From DATJCV01 sp963707665 (GTDB lineage Bacteria; Pseudomonadota; Gammaproteobacteria; Burkholderiales; Burkholderiaceae_D), in NCBI GenBank assembly GCA_963707665.1, contig CAVPQU010000002.1:186001-250000 (forward strand): a stretch of 64,000 bases of DNA. Direction: 5' to 3'. A program made the translations under genes and the position numbers. Shown piece after piece: positions 36,315 through 44,446 of this stretch. The first letter of the stretch is position 1. Each line of letters begins with the position of its first letter. The notes beneath the pieces are model-generated. The model did not search any database. It saw only the letters and a list, made by a program, of their open reading frames with translations, and had not been told where the DNA came from.

Positions 36315-37733
36315 TCAATTTTTGCGGGGAATGATGCGCACGCTGCCCTGCAGGCCGAGTGCGTGCAGCAGCGCGATGACCAGGTGATTGAGATTATGCA
36401 GTTCTATCGTCTTGCCAGGCTGTGCACTCAGGCCGTCCAGCAATGGTCCGGCGGTGCTGAAATCGATGCGCGCCAACTGTTGGCAATCGAGTATTGCCGG
36501 CTGGTGTTGCTCGGCATAGCTGGCAATGGCGGTCAGTAACTGGTGGGTATCGCCCTCGATGACCTGCGGCATCAAGAAGATGCCAGTGGCGCCGGCTTCG
36601 GCCGGAGCCTCTTCCTGCGCGGTGCTGACCCGGGTCTTGGGTGCGACGAATGCCGGCGGCGAGACTTCGAAGGTGACGCAGTAGTCGATACTGGCCTCTT
36701 CGAATTCCTCTTCCCGGTTCAGCAATTGCAGAATTTCCAGCAACAGCAGCCAGGGCGCCTCGGTTTCGTCGCGCCGGCCGACTGCCAGAATGGCGCGAAT
36801 CTTGTTTGCCAGTTCCGGCGCGCCGACCAAAACCAGTTCCAGGCCGGCTTTCTGCAGCTTCTTCAGCACCCGCAGCAGCAGTCCGCAGCCGACCGGATCG
36901 ACGGCGCTGACGCGGGAAAATTCGAGGCGCAGCAGCGCGTGGCTCTCGGCCAGTTTCTGGGCGCGCGCCAGCTGCTTCGCGCTTTGCGCATTGAGTACGC
37001 CCGAAAAGGCGACACTCGGGGCCGCTGCCGGCTGATCGCTTGCAGCACTGTATGAGGTCGCCAGAGCCGGCGCGTCGCGCCATGCCGGCGGCGACATTTC
37101 GAATTTGCCGGCATAGGCGATGGACAGCGCATCGAACTGCTCGCGTTGCCCCATGACCTGGTGCAAGTCGAACAGCATGCTCCATGCAAGCGCCGCCGCC
37201 GGGCCCAGCGTGTCGTCCTGGATTGCCTCCTGGAGAATTTGTTGCGCTACTGCGGTCTGGTTGCTGGCAAACAGGATCGCCGCTTCTTCCAGCGCCGGCG
37301 CGCTGGGCAGTTCCGTCACGGAATCGGCACTGTCGACCGCCTTCGCCAGCTTCGGCGCCGACTCGGCCGTCGGTTTGGCCGGCTCCTGCGTGAACGGTAG
37401 AGTCGCTTCGAATTCGGGCAGTGTCGCCGCCTCCGGTCCTGCTTTTTTGCCCGTGCCCGCTGGCGGACTGTCGTCAGCAACCGGCGCCACGCTGTTGCCG
37501 ATCTGCGTGGTGTTGACGAATTCCAGCGCCATCTCGGATTCGATCGCATCGATTTTCAATGCGGTGGCGCGGGCGATATCGCGCTGGATGGTGGATGGAT
37601 CGGACAGCGAATCGAGGGTGTCGCCAATCACCGTGTGATGGCGGCTACCGGCCCGCTCGCCGTCTGAAGATGCCTGCTCTTCAACGACCGAAGCTTGCCT
37701 GTTTTTTTTTCTGAAGTGCGAAAAAATCCCCAC
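36315..37733 (-). CDS. Two-STAS-domain protein of unknown function
   Basis: This 472-residue cytoplasmic protein has a charged N-terminal region. Two STAS-like segments follow, one at about residues 245-335 (LRLEFSRVSAVDPVGCGLLLRVLKKL is central to it) and one at about 385-472. Between and before them a short motif is repeated, with SMLFDLHQVMGQREQFDALSIAYAGKFEMSPPAW matched by LLLEILQLLNREEEFEEASIDYCVTFEVSPPAF. The architecture of paired STAS domains and paired ..FEVSPPA repeats suggests an internal duplication. Neighbours hslV and dksA give no functional hint. Confidence 0.72.
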   Translation of the reverse strand: MGIFSHFRKKNRQASVVEEQASSDGERAGSRHHTVIGDTLDSLSDPSTIQRDIARATALKIDAIESEMALEFVNTTQIGNSVAPVADDSPPAGTGKKAGPEAATLPEFEATLPFTQEPAKPTAESAPKLAKAVDSADSVTELPSAPALEEAAILFASNQTAVAQQILQEAIQDDTLGPAAALAWSMLFDLHQVMGQREQFDALSIAYAGKFEMSPPAWRDAPALATSYSAASDQPAAAPSVAFSGVLNAQSAKQLARAQKLAESHALLRLEFSRVSAVDPVGCGLLLRVLKKLQKAGLELVLVGAPELANKIRAILAVGRRDETEAPWLLLLEILQLLNREEEFEEASIDYCVTFEVSPPAFVAPKTRVSTAQEEAPAEAGATGIFLMPQVIEGDTHQLLTAIASYAEQHQPAILDCQQLARIDFSTAGPLLDGLSAQPGKTIELHNLNHLVIALLHALGLQGSVRIIPRKN

Positions 37734-37930
37734 GCTAGATCCTGGTCACTGTGTTGATTGCGCACGCGCCACACATGAATTTTAACGGTATCGCAAGCCC
37801 ATGCCATAGCCGATCTGCACGATGAGCCGAGTCAAATCGAACGGCATGCCGGACGTGCTTGCCGCCGTTTGTCTGCGACCGCGCACCGGCGTTGGAATCC
37901 GCCTGGCATGCGGCCGCGGTTGCCCGTGGC

Positions 37931-38704
37931 TCAGTCGCCGTACAGCTTCTGCTTAAGCTCGCGCCGCTGCTGCGCTTCCAGCGACAACGTCGCGGTCGGA
38001 CGCGCCAAAAGCCGCGGTACGCCGATCGGTTCGCCGGTTTCTTCGCACCAGCCGTAATCACCGGAATCGATACTGGCAATGGACTGCTGAACTTTTTTCA
38101 GCAGCTTGCGTTCACGGTCGCGCGTGCGCAATTCCAGTGCGTGTTCTTCCTCGATGGTGGCGCGATCGGCCGGGTCCGGCACCAGCACGGTTTCGCGCAG
38201 GTGTTCGGTGGTTTCGTTGGCGTTTTTCAGCAAATCTTTTTCGAGTTGCTGCAGGCGCGCCTTGAAAAAGGCGCGCTGCGCCGCGTTCATGTAGTCCTTT
38301 TCGCTCATCTTGACGATTTGCGCTTCGGTCAACAGAGTGCCGTCGTCGGTGACGGCGGGGGTCGGTTTGGATGTCTTAGTGGCCACTTCGCTTACTCTCG
38401 ATACAACGATTGGTTCAATGTTATCCGGGATCCCGGCGCCTGCCTTGTTGCTGCGCATACGTACGCCGGATCGGGGCGTTTGGGATGCCGCTTGCGCGGC
38501 GGGTCTTCGCTTGGCGTCGACGGCGGGTTGCGCCATCTTGCGCGTCGCTGACTGCTTGCGGCCGGCCGTCCCTGCGGCCGGCGTCGCGGCCGTGGCCGCT
38601 CTGGTGGAAGTGGCGGCAGGCGCCCGCTGCCTGGAGGCGGGCGTTGCCGGCGTTTTTTTGGCGGGCTTGGCGGCTGTGACCGCCGCACGGCCAGTTTTGC
38701 TCAC
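37931..38704 (-). CDS. dksA: RNA polymerase-binding transcription factor DksA, cysteine-poor, with long basic N-terminus
   Basis: DksA enters the RNA polymerase secondary channel and adjusts initiation with ppGpp. The last 150 residues are DksA: coiled coil (about LTEAQIVKMSEKDYMNAAQRAFFKARL onward, with the tip aspartates in LVPDPADRA) and a globular end (GDYGWCEETGEPIGVPRLL, RPTATLSLEAQ). Only one of four zinc-finger cysteines remains, as I recall for other Burkholderiales. Before it lies an Ala/Lys/Thr/Pro-rich stretch of about 100 residues. The GTG at 38704 is probably not the real start; a one-base shift near 38765 joins this frame to the basic leader at 38743-38943. Confidence 0.88.
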   Translation of the reverse strand: MSKTGRAAVTAAKPAKKTPATPASRQRAPAATSTRAATAATPAAGTAGRKQSATRKMAQPAVDAKRRPAAQAASQTPRSGVRMRSNKAGAGIPDNIEPIVVSRVSEVATKTSKPTPAVTDDGTLLTEAQIVKMSEKDYMNAAQRAFFKARLQQLEKDLLKNANETTEHLRETVLVPDPADRATIEEEHALELRTRDRERKLLKKVQQSIASIDSGDYGWCEETGEPIGVPRLLARPTATLSLEAQQRRELKQKLYGD

Positions 38705-38742
38705 GGCTTTTTGTGTTCTGGCAACCGCCGCCGCCGTGTTTT

Positions 38743-38943
38743 TTACGGCCGGTTTCGTGGTGCTGATTTGGCAGTTGGCTTGCTCCCGGGCTTGAGGGCC
38801 TGCACCAGGGACTTTACCAGTTTTCCGGCCGCCGACTTCAGAGTTGATTTGTGCGCCGGTGTGCGGGTTGAACCGGCTGCAGCCTTGCCGGTTGTTTTGG
38901 TAACCGCATTTTTTTTCGTGGTTTTTGTAACGGTTGTGTTCAT
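38743..38943 (-). CDS. Histone H1-like basic leader, probably the true N-terminus of DksA
   Basis: This 66-codon frame starts at ATG 38943 and reads MNTTVTKTTKKNAVTKTTGKAA and so on, Lys/Ala/Thr-rich like the C-terminal tails of bacterial H1-like proteins. At about 38765 one missing base would continue it as TKPAVKNTAAAVARTQ straight into the dksA frame, giving a DksA of about 336 residues with a basic tail of about 180. Without the shift it is a separate 66-residue basic peptide. I favour the joined reading because composition is continuous across the break. Confidence 0.55.
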   Translation of the reverse strand: MNTTVTKTTKKNAVTKTTGKAAAGSTRTPAHKSTLKSAAGKLVKSLVQALKPGSKPTAKSAPRNRP

Positions 38944-39066
38944 GATTCCCTTATCCTCAAGAATCTGTCCATAACGCGATTCGCGCCGGACCGTGCACGA
39001 TGTTCAGCCGTCGTTTGTAATTTGCCGTTCCCCCGCCTTCGGCCCCCTAATTTAAGCTCCGGTAGT

Positions 39067-40109
39067 TTATACCAAACACTGCTCAAGCCCCTGAATAAAA
39101 ACATCCTTCGGCAGATTCTTGCCGATGAACACCATTTTGCTGCCGCGCGCTTCCTGCTCCCCCCATTTGCTGCCGATGTCGCTGCCCATCATCTGGTGCA
39201 CGCCCTGGAACACAACCTTGCGGTCGGCTCCTTCCATCAGCAGCACGCCCTTGTAGCGCAGCATGCGCGGGCCATACACCTGGACGATGCTGCCCAGGAA
39301 ATCATCCAGCCGCGCCGGATCGAACGGGCGCGCGCTCTGGAACAGGAAGGCAGCGATGTCGTCGCTATGGCCGTGGCCGCGTGCCCGTGTCCGTGCTCCG
39401 GTGAATGCTCGTGGTCATGGCCGCAATGCTCGTCATGTACGTGCGGTTCTTCCGCCGCCAGGAAATCGGGATCGATCTCCAGCTTGTCATTCAGGTTGAA
39501 GCCGTGAATGTCGAGAATTACCGCCAACGGCGCGCGGCCAAAATCAGCCTGTTCGATTGGCGCGCGCGGATTGATGCGCTTGAGCCGCGCGCTCAAGACC
39601 TGCACTTCTTCGCTACTGACCAGGTCGGTTTTCGATAGCAGAAGGCGGTCGGCAAAACCAACCTGGCGCTGCGCTTCCTCATGCGCGTCCAGCTGCTGCA
39701 TCGCATGGCGGGCGTCGACCACGGTGATGATCGCATCCAGCCGGAATTGCGACGCCACTTCGTCATCCATGAAAAAAGTTTGCGCCACCGGTCCCGGATT
39801 GGCCAGGCCGGTGGTTTCAATGATCACGCGGTCGAACTTCAGTTCGCCGGCCGCGCGCTTTTGCCCCAAGGCCGACAAGGCCAGGATCAGGTCGCCACGC
39901 ACGGTGCAGCAGATGCAGCCATTGTTCATTTCGACGATCTGCTCGCCTTGGTCCTGCACCAGGATTTCATTGTCGATATTTGCTTCGCCAAATTCGTTTT
40001 CGATGACGGCAATCTTGTGCCCATGCTCCTCTTGCAGGATGCGGTTGAGCAGTGTGGTTTTGCCGGCGCCCAGAAAGCCGGTCAGGATAGTGGTGGGGAT
40101 CAGTGCCAT
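39067..40109 (-). CDS. CobW/COG0523-family metallochaperone GTPase (one frameshift)
   Basis: This is a G3E-family GTPase linked to zinc homeostasis. From ATG 40109 it has the P-loop GFLGAGKTTLLNRIL, Walker B area VIENEFGEANID and the metal-binding GCICCTVRGDL. A His-rich loop (HVHDEHCGHDHEHSPEHGHGH) follows. The frame then shifts by one base at about 39378. The remaining C-terminal domain (DDIAAFLFQSARPFDPARL... VYGPRMLRYKGVLLMEG) is in the next frame and stops at 39067. Corrected length is about 347 residues. It lies directly downstream of a Fur/Zur-type gene, 22 bases away, which supports a zinc role. Confidence 0.88.
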
Positions 40110-40131
40110 GGCAACTTGTTCGGTTAAGAAA

Positions 40132-40701
40132 TCAGTGGGCGCAATCAGCGCACCAGCCCTTGATGGTCAATTCGATATCGTGGCTTTGAAAGCCATCGCC
40201 CAGTGTCTGGCGCACGATGCCCTGCAACTGCTGCTGGAGCGCGGCCTGGGCGCTGGGTTGGTCCTTGCGCCGACTGGCGGTCTTGGCTGCGACGCTGCCG
40301 CTGTCATCGTCCAGGCAAAATACGCGGGCGCAGCGGGTGCACTTGAAATGGCCGTGCGGATGCCGCGCATGCGGCCACTCGCCGGCGCCATGCTCGGTAC
40401 CGGCGCTGTAGCGGAACACCCGGTCGTCGCCGGCGATCTTGTGCGCCAGGCTGGCATCGGTCAGGCAATCCAGCGCCCGATACAAGGTCACCCGATCCAG
40501 TTCGTTCAGGCGGCCCTGCAGGTCCTGATGAGACAGCGCGCTCGGCGTGCCCAGCAAAACCGCCAATACCTTGATGCGGGCAGCCGTCACGCGCACGCCA
40601 GCGTCGCGCAGTTGCGCTTCGGCCTGCGCATGGCTGGGCTGCAGCGTCGGCGTCACGCCGCTGCTGTCGTGCTGCCAGTGTGTCTGTGCTCGGATGTTCA
40701 T
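40132..40701 (-). CDS. zur: Fur-family metalloregulator, probably Zur
   Basis: This 189-residue Fur-family repressor has the winged-helix part GVRVTAARIKVLAVLL and VTLYRALDCL. The metal-binding C-terminal part has HPHGHFKCTRCARVFCLDD and a last CADC pair. The two CxxC pairs form the structural zinc site. The Zur assignment comes from the adjacent COG0523 GTPase, which is typically zinc-regulated; Fur or another specificity cannot be excluded. The gene is probably co-transcribed with the GTPase. Confidence 0.8.
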   Translation of the reverse strand: MNIRAQTHWQHDSSGVTPTLQPSHAQAEAQLRDAGVRVTAARIKVLAVLLGTPSALSHQDLQGRLNELDRVTLYRALDCLTDASLAHKIAGDDRVFRYSAGTEHGAGEWPHARHPHGHFKCTRCARVFCLDDDSGSVAAKTASRRKDQPSAQAALQQQLQGIVRQTLGDGFQSHDIELTIKGWCADCAH

Positions 40702-40970
40702 TGGCCGTCGATGAATGGAATTCAGTTCAATTGATTATGCAGCAAATTTGCAATCGCGTTGCACAAATGCGGTCTACTCGGAAGAATGCAAGCGCGTCGT
40801 TTCGAATCGCAAACAATTTACCACAATGACGGAGTATGATCAAAAACAGCCATTTCTGTAAGGATACAAGTCGGTGTTTATAAATACAGTGCCCAGTATA
40901 AACTCCGATGCGGGGTGGGAAAAGGCTGGTGGTAAGCTGTCGCGCAATGTGGACAATAGCGCAATATCGC

Positions 40971-41942
40971 TTATTTGCCGGGGCCGGGCTGCTTCCTGGC
41001 ACGGGGATGGGCGGCGTCGTACACCTCGGCCAGTCGCTGGAAATCAAGCGCCGTATACACCTGGGTCGAGGCGATCGACGCATGGCCCAGCATTTCCTGT
41101 ACCGCGCGCAGATCGCCTGAGGATTGCAGTACATGCGATGCAAACGAATGGCGCAGTACGTGCGGATGGGCGCCGCTGGTCAGGCCGATGGCGCGCGCCT
41201 GAGCCTTAAGCCGCAGTTGCACCACACGCACCGAAACGCGCTTGCCGCGCCCGTTCAGGAACAGGGCAAAACGGGCGTCGTTATCGTCGGCCCTCGCCAA
41301 GCTCGGGCGCAGCGCCAGCCAGCGTTGCATCGCGGCCAGCGCGGCGCGGCCGACCGGCACCCGGCGCTGCTTGCTGCCCTTGCCGGTCACCGTCACTTCG
41401 CCGGCCTCGAAATCGATCCAGCCGGCGGAAACGTGGTCCGCCGTCTTGCTGTAGCGCAGGTCGAGGCCGACCAGTTCCGATACCCGCAAACCGCTTGAAT
41501 ACAGCAGTTCGAACATGGCGTGGTCGCATGCCTGCGCCGCCGAGCCGGCATCGCGCAGCGGGTTGGGCTGCGCTACCAGCCGCACCGCATCGTCAGCCGA
41601 CAGCGCTTTCGGCAGCGGCTTGGCGCGCTTCGGCGGTTTGATGCCGGCCACCGGATTCGAGGCCAACTCCACCTGCTGCGCCAGCCAGTCGTAAAAACCG
41701 CGCCAGGCCGACAGCTTGCGCGCGATCGAGCGGGGGCCGAGGCCGCGCGCATGCAATTGCGCAGCGAATTTGCGGATGTCGAAATGCGTCAGGGCAGTGA
41801 GCTGGCCACCGACGCCGGCCAGTTGCCGCAATTCGGCCAGGTCGCGTCCGTAACTGTCAATCGTATGGGCGGCCAGCTGGCGCTGGCTGGTCAGACTTTC
41901 GAGATAGTCCCGCAGAAACTCCTGGTCTGCGCGCGCACTCAC
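40971..41942 (-). CDS. xerC: Tyrosine recombinase XerC
   Basis: XerC acts with XerD at dif to resolve chromosome dimers. The 323-residue protein has an N-terminal SAM-like domain (LRDYLESLTSQRQLAAHTIDSYGRDL is its core). The catalytic set is R in SSGLRVSEL, HVLRHSFASHVL, GHASIASTQVY with the tyrosine, and H in between. It starts at GTG 41942. Its place after DUF484 and dapF is the conserved dapF-DUF484-xerC arrangement, so it is the housekeeping enzyme and not a phage integrase. The 269 bases between this gene and zur hold nothing I can name. Confidence 0.95.
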   Translation of the reverse strand: MSARADQEFLRDYLESLTSQRQLAAHTIDSYGRDLAELRQLAGVGGQLTALTHFDIRKFAAQLHARGLGPRSIARKLSAWRGFYDWLAQQVELASNPVAGIKPPKRAKPLPKALSADDAVRLVAQPNPLRDAGSAAQACDHAMFELLYSSGLRVSELVGLDLRYSKTADHVSAGWIDFEAGEVTVTGKGSKQRRVPVGRAALAAMQRWLALRPSLARADDNDARFALFLNGRGKRVSVRVVQLRLKAQARAIGLTSGAHPHVLRHSFASHVLQSSGDLRAVQEMLGHASIASTQVYTALDFQRLAEVYDAAHPRARKQPGPGK

Positions 41943-41954
41943 GGCGACGGTGGA

Positions 41955-42629
41955 TCAGTCGAGCAGGCAGGCCAGCGCAGCGCTGGCAGTGGTGCCGATG
42001 CGGCTCAGGAAATCGGTCGCCATGTCGCTGCTGAACCGCTCCGGATCGGGCGAGCCAAGCACCAGCAAGCCGAAGGCATCGGCGCCAGCGGCCCTGCGCA
42101 GCGGCAGCAAGGCAACGGATTGCACCGCACCCGCCTCTTCCAGCCAGGCGCTGACTTCGAAATCATGGTTGGGTCCGCAGAAGGGACCATCCAGGCTGTT
42201 TGAAAATATCCGCGCGTCGTCCGACACCGGCGCCGCGAACCACGTGTGGGCAAAGGCCGGGGCGATGTTCCACACCCGCAGCGTGGCGTGCGGCACCGAG
42301 AAAATCGATTGCAGGCCGGACGTCAGAGCATGCGGCAAATCGACGTCGTTGCGCGCCTGCAGCAAGGCCAGCGTCCACTCCTGGAAGCGGTCGCCGATGG
42401 CGTCGTTTTCCTGCGCCACGCGCAGCAGTTCGGCCAGGTGCAATTCCTGCACGCGGATTTTTTCGCGCAGCACTTCCATCTGCCTTTCCTGCAGCGACAC
42501 CGCACGGCCCAGTACCGGGCTGGTCAGGCGCACATCGGACAGCAGTTCCGCATGCTCTTCGAAAAAATGGGGATTGTCTGCCAGGTAGCGCGCGACATCG
42601 TCGGAGTTCATGTTGTGCATCGTGCTCAT
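41955..42629 (-). CDS. DUF484 family protein
   Basis: This 224-residue protein of the DUF484 (GAF-like) family has DVARYLADNPHFFEEHAELL at the N-terminus. A coiled coil (SLQERQMEVLREKIRVQELHL) and a GAF-like domain follow. The function is unknown, but it stands between dapF and xerC in many proteobacteria. The start may be ATG 42629 or the next ATGs a few codons inside. It is followed by xerC after 12 bases. Confidence 0.92.
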   Translation of the reverse strand: MSTMHNMNSDDVARYLADNPHFFEEHAELLSDVRLTSPVLGRAVSLQERQMEVLREKIRVQELHLAELLRVAQENDAIGDRFQEWTLALLQARNDVDLPHALTSGLQSIFSVPHATLRVWNIAPAFAHTWFAAPVSDDARIFSNSLDGPFCGPNHDFEVSAWLEEAGAVQSVALLPLRRAAGADAFGLLVLGSPDPERFSSDMATDFLSRIGTTASAALACLLD

Positions 42630-42662
42630 CGCTTACTCATCTCGATATGAAAGAGGAAAAAT

Positions 42663-43520
42663 CTACAGCGTAATCTCGCCCTCGAACACCGTCACTGCCG
42701 GGCCGGTCATTCGTACCGCGCAATCTGCGCCGTCCCAGGCAATCGACAGGTGGCCGCCGCGCATGGCGACTGCCACCGGCGAGCGCAGCAGTCCGCGCAG
42801 GATGCCGGCTACCGCGGCCGCGCAGGCGCCGGTACCGCAGGCCAGGGTTTCACCCGCGCCGCGCTCGAATACACGCAGCTTGATCGCGTGCGGATCGAGG
42901 ACTTGCATGAAGCCGGCATTCACCCGTTGCGGAAAGCGTGGATGATGCTCGATCAATGGCCCATCGGTAGCGACCGCTGCACGTTCGATATCGGCCACCA
43001 CTTGTACCGCGTGCGGATTGCCCATCGATAGTACTGAGACCCAGCTGGTGTCGCGACCGGCGCCCAGTTCCAGCGGCCACAGCATGGCATGGCCTTCGTG
43101 CCGTGCCTGCAGGCCGGTGCTATCGAACGGTACCTGAACTGGCTCCAGCAGCGGTATGCCCATGTCCACCGAGACCCGTTCACCATCTTCCAGCGTCGGC
43201 GCGATCACGCCGCCCAGCGTGGCGACGCGGATCGTGCGTTTGGTCGAAAGGCCGTGTTCGCTGACGAAGCGAGCAAAGGCGCGCGCGCCATTGCCGCACT
43301 GCTCGACCTCGCCACCGTCGGCGTTATAGATGCGGTAGCGGAAATCGACATCGGGCGAGGGCGCCGCCTCGACCACTAGAATCTGGTCAGCGCCAATGCC
43401 GAAGCGGCGATCGGCCAGCCGCCGGCATTGCGCGGGCGTCAGCTCGATTTGCTGGCGAATGGCGTCGATCACGACAAAATCATTGCCGGCACCGTGCATC
43501 TTGGTGAATTTGACCTTCAT
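42663..43520 (-). CDS. dapF: Diaminopimelate epimerase
   Basis: DapF converts LL- to meso-diaminopimelate for lysine and peptidoglycan. The 285-residue protein starts MKVKFTKMHGAGNDFVVID. The two catalytic cysteines lie in VEQCGNGARAFARFV and LACGTGACAAAVAG. The ATG at 43520 is the family start. It is co-oriented with DUF484 and xerC downstream and with the acyltransferase genes upstream. Confidence 0.97.
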   Translation of the reverse strand: MKVKFTKMHGAGNDFVVIDAIRQQIELTPAQCRRLADRRFGIGADQILVVEAAPSPDVDFRYRIYNADGGEVEQCGNGARAFARFVSEHGLSTKRTIRVATLGGVIAPTLEDGERVSVDMGIPLLEPVQVPFDSTGLQARHEGHAMLWPLELGAGRDTSWVSVLSMGNPHAVQVVADIERAAVATDGPLIEHHPRFPQRVNAGFMQVLDPHAIKLRVFERGAGETLACGTGACAAAVAGILRGLLRSPVAVAMRGGHLSIAWDGADCAVRMTGPAVTVFEGEITL

Positions 43521-43561
43521 GGCGGCATTATAGACTGCGCCTGGCACGCTTTTGGCGTCGA

Positions 43562-44446
43562 TTATGCGAGGGGCTTTTGCGGATCGTAGACATCGGCCGA
43601 CCCCGCCGGCCGCGTCTTGAAACGTTTGTGGGTCCAGAAATATTCAGCGGGAGCTTCGCGCACGCGTTCCTCGATAAACTGGTTCATGCGACGCGTCGCG
43701 GCCAGCACGTCGGCGCCCGGGTAGTCCTGCCAGGATGGGTAGAAGGCGACTTTCCAGCCGCGATAGTTTGGCAGGAAGGTGGCCACCACCGGCACCACGG
43801 TGGCGCCGGTCAGGCCGGCGATGCGTGCCGGCGCGGTCAGGGTGGCCGCCGGCACACCGAAAAAAGGGACGAAGGCGGCATCCTTGGTGCCGAAATCCAT
43901 GTCCGGCAGCATCATGAACGGCAGGTTTTCGCGCATCGCGCGCAGGATCGGCTTGATGCCTTGTTCGCGGCTAAACACCTTGATCGGATGAAAGCGCGTG
44001 CGCCCGCGCAGCAAGGCGCGATCGAATACGCGGCTCTTCTGGCGGGTGTAGACCGAACAGCCGGGGCCGACTTGCGCCAGCGCGGTGGCGGCGACATCGA
44101 GACAGACAAAATGCGGGCACAGGAAAATCAGCGGGCCGGCGCCGATCAACTCCAGCGGCACCGCCGGCTCGATCCGGATCAGCCGCTGCAGCCGCGCCGC
44201 TGGCGCCCACCACAAGATGCCGCGCTCGAGGATGGCGCGCGCATAATCCTTGAAATGCTGGCGCGCGATCGCACGCCGCTCGGCTTCCGATAATTCCGGC
44301 AGGCACAGGCGCAGGTTGGTCAGCGCGATGTGGCGGCGCGCGCGCACCAGCAAAAACAGCAGTGCGCCGATCGCTTCGCCCAACCGGCCTAAAAGCGGCA
44401 GCGGCAGCCAGTGCAGCAGCCATAGCAAGCCTAGCAGCAGTCTCAC
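43562..44446 (-). CDS. Lipid A biosynthesis acyltransferase (LpxL/HtrB family), HxxxxD
   Basis: This 294-residue membrane-anchored acyltransferase adds secondary acyl chains to lipid A or a related acceptor. It has an N-terminal hydrophobic anchor and the catalytic motif HFVCLD (H-x4-D) at about residue 120, plus the partner block LPFMMLPDMDFG. It starts at GTG 44446, which overlaps the stop of the upstream acyltransferase (GTGA). The second of two tandem family members. Confidence 0.9.
   Translation of the reverse strand: MRLLLGLLWLLHWLPLPLLGRLGEAIGALLFLLVRARRHIALTNLRLCLPELSEAERRAIARQHFKDYARAILERGILWWAPAARLQRLIRIEPAVPLELIGAGPLIFLCPHFVCLDVAATALAQVGPGCSVYTRQKSRVFDRALLRGRTRFHPIKVFSREQGIKPILRAMRENLPFMMLPDMDFGTKDAAFVPFFGVPAATLTAPARIAGLTGATVVPVVATFLPNYRGWKVAFYPSWQDYPGADVLAATRRMNQFIEERVREAPAEYFWTHKRFKTRPAGSADVYDPQKPLA

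Noticed and set aside
8901..40840. Recurring short motif GGAGTAT/ATACTCC in several intergenic gaps (near 8901, 8953, 14190, 14246, 33297, 33923, 33977, 40831)
   Set aside because: The number of hits is close to what chance predicts for a 7-mer on both strands of 64 kb, and the flanks are not conserved.
40971..41942. Tyrosine recombinase as the integrase of a mobile element
   Set aside because: It matches XerC and stands in the conserved dapF-DUF484-xerC arrangement; no attachment repeats or other mobile genes are nearby.
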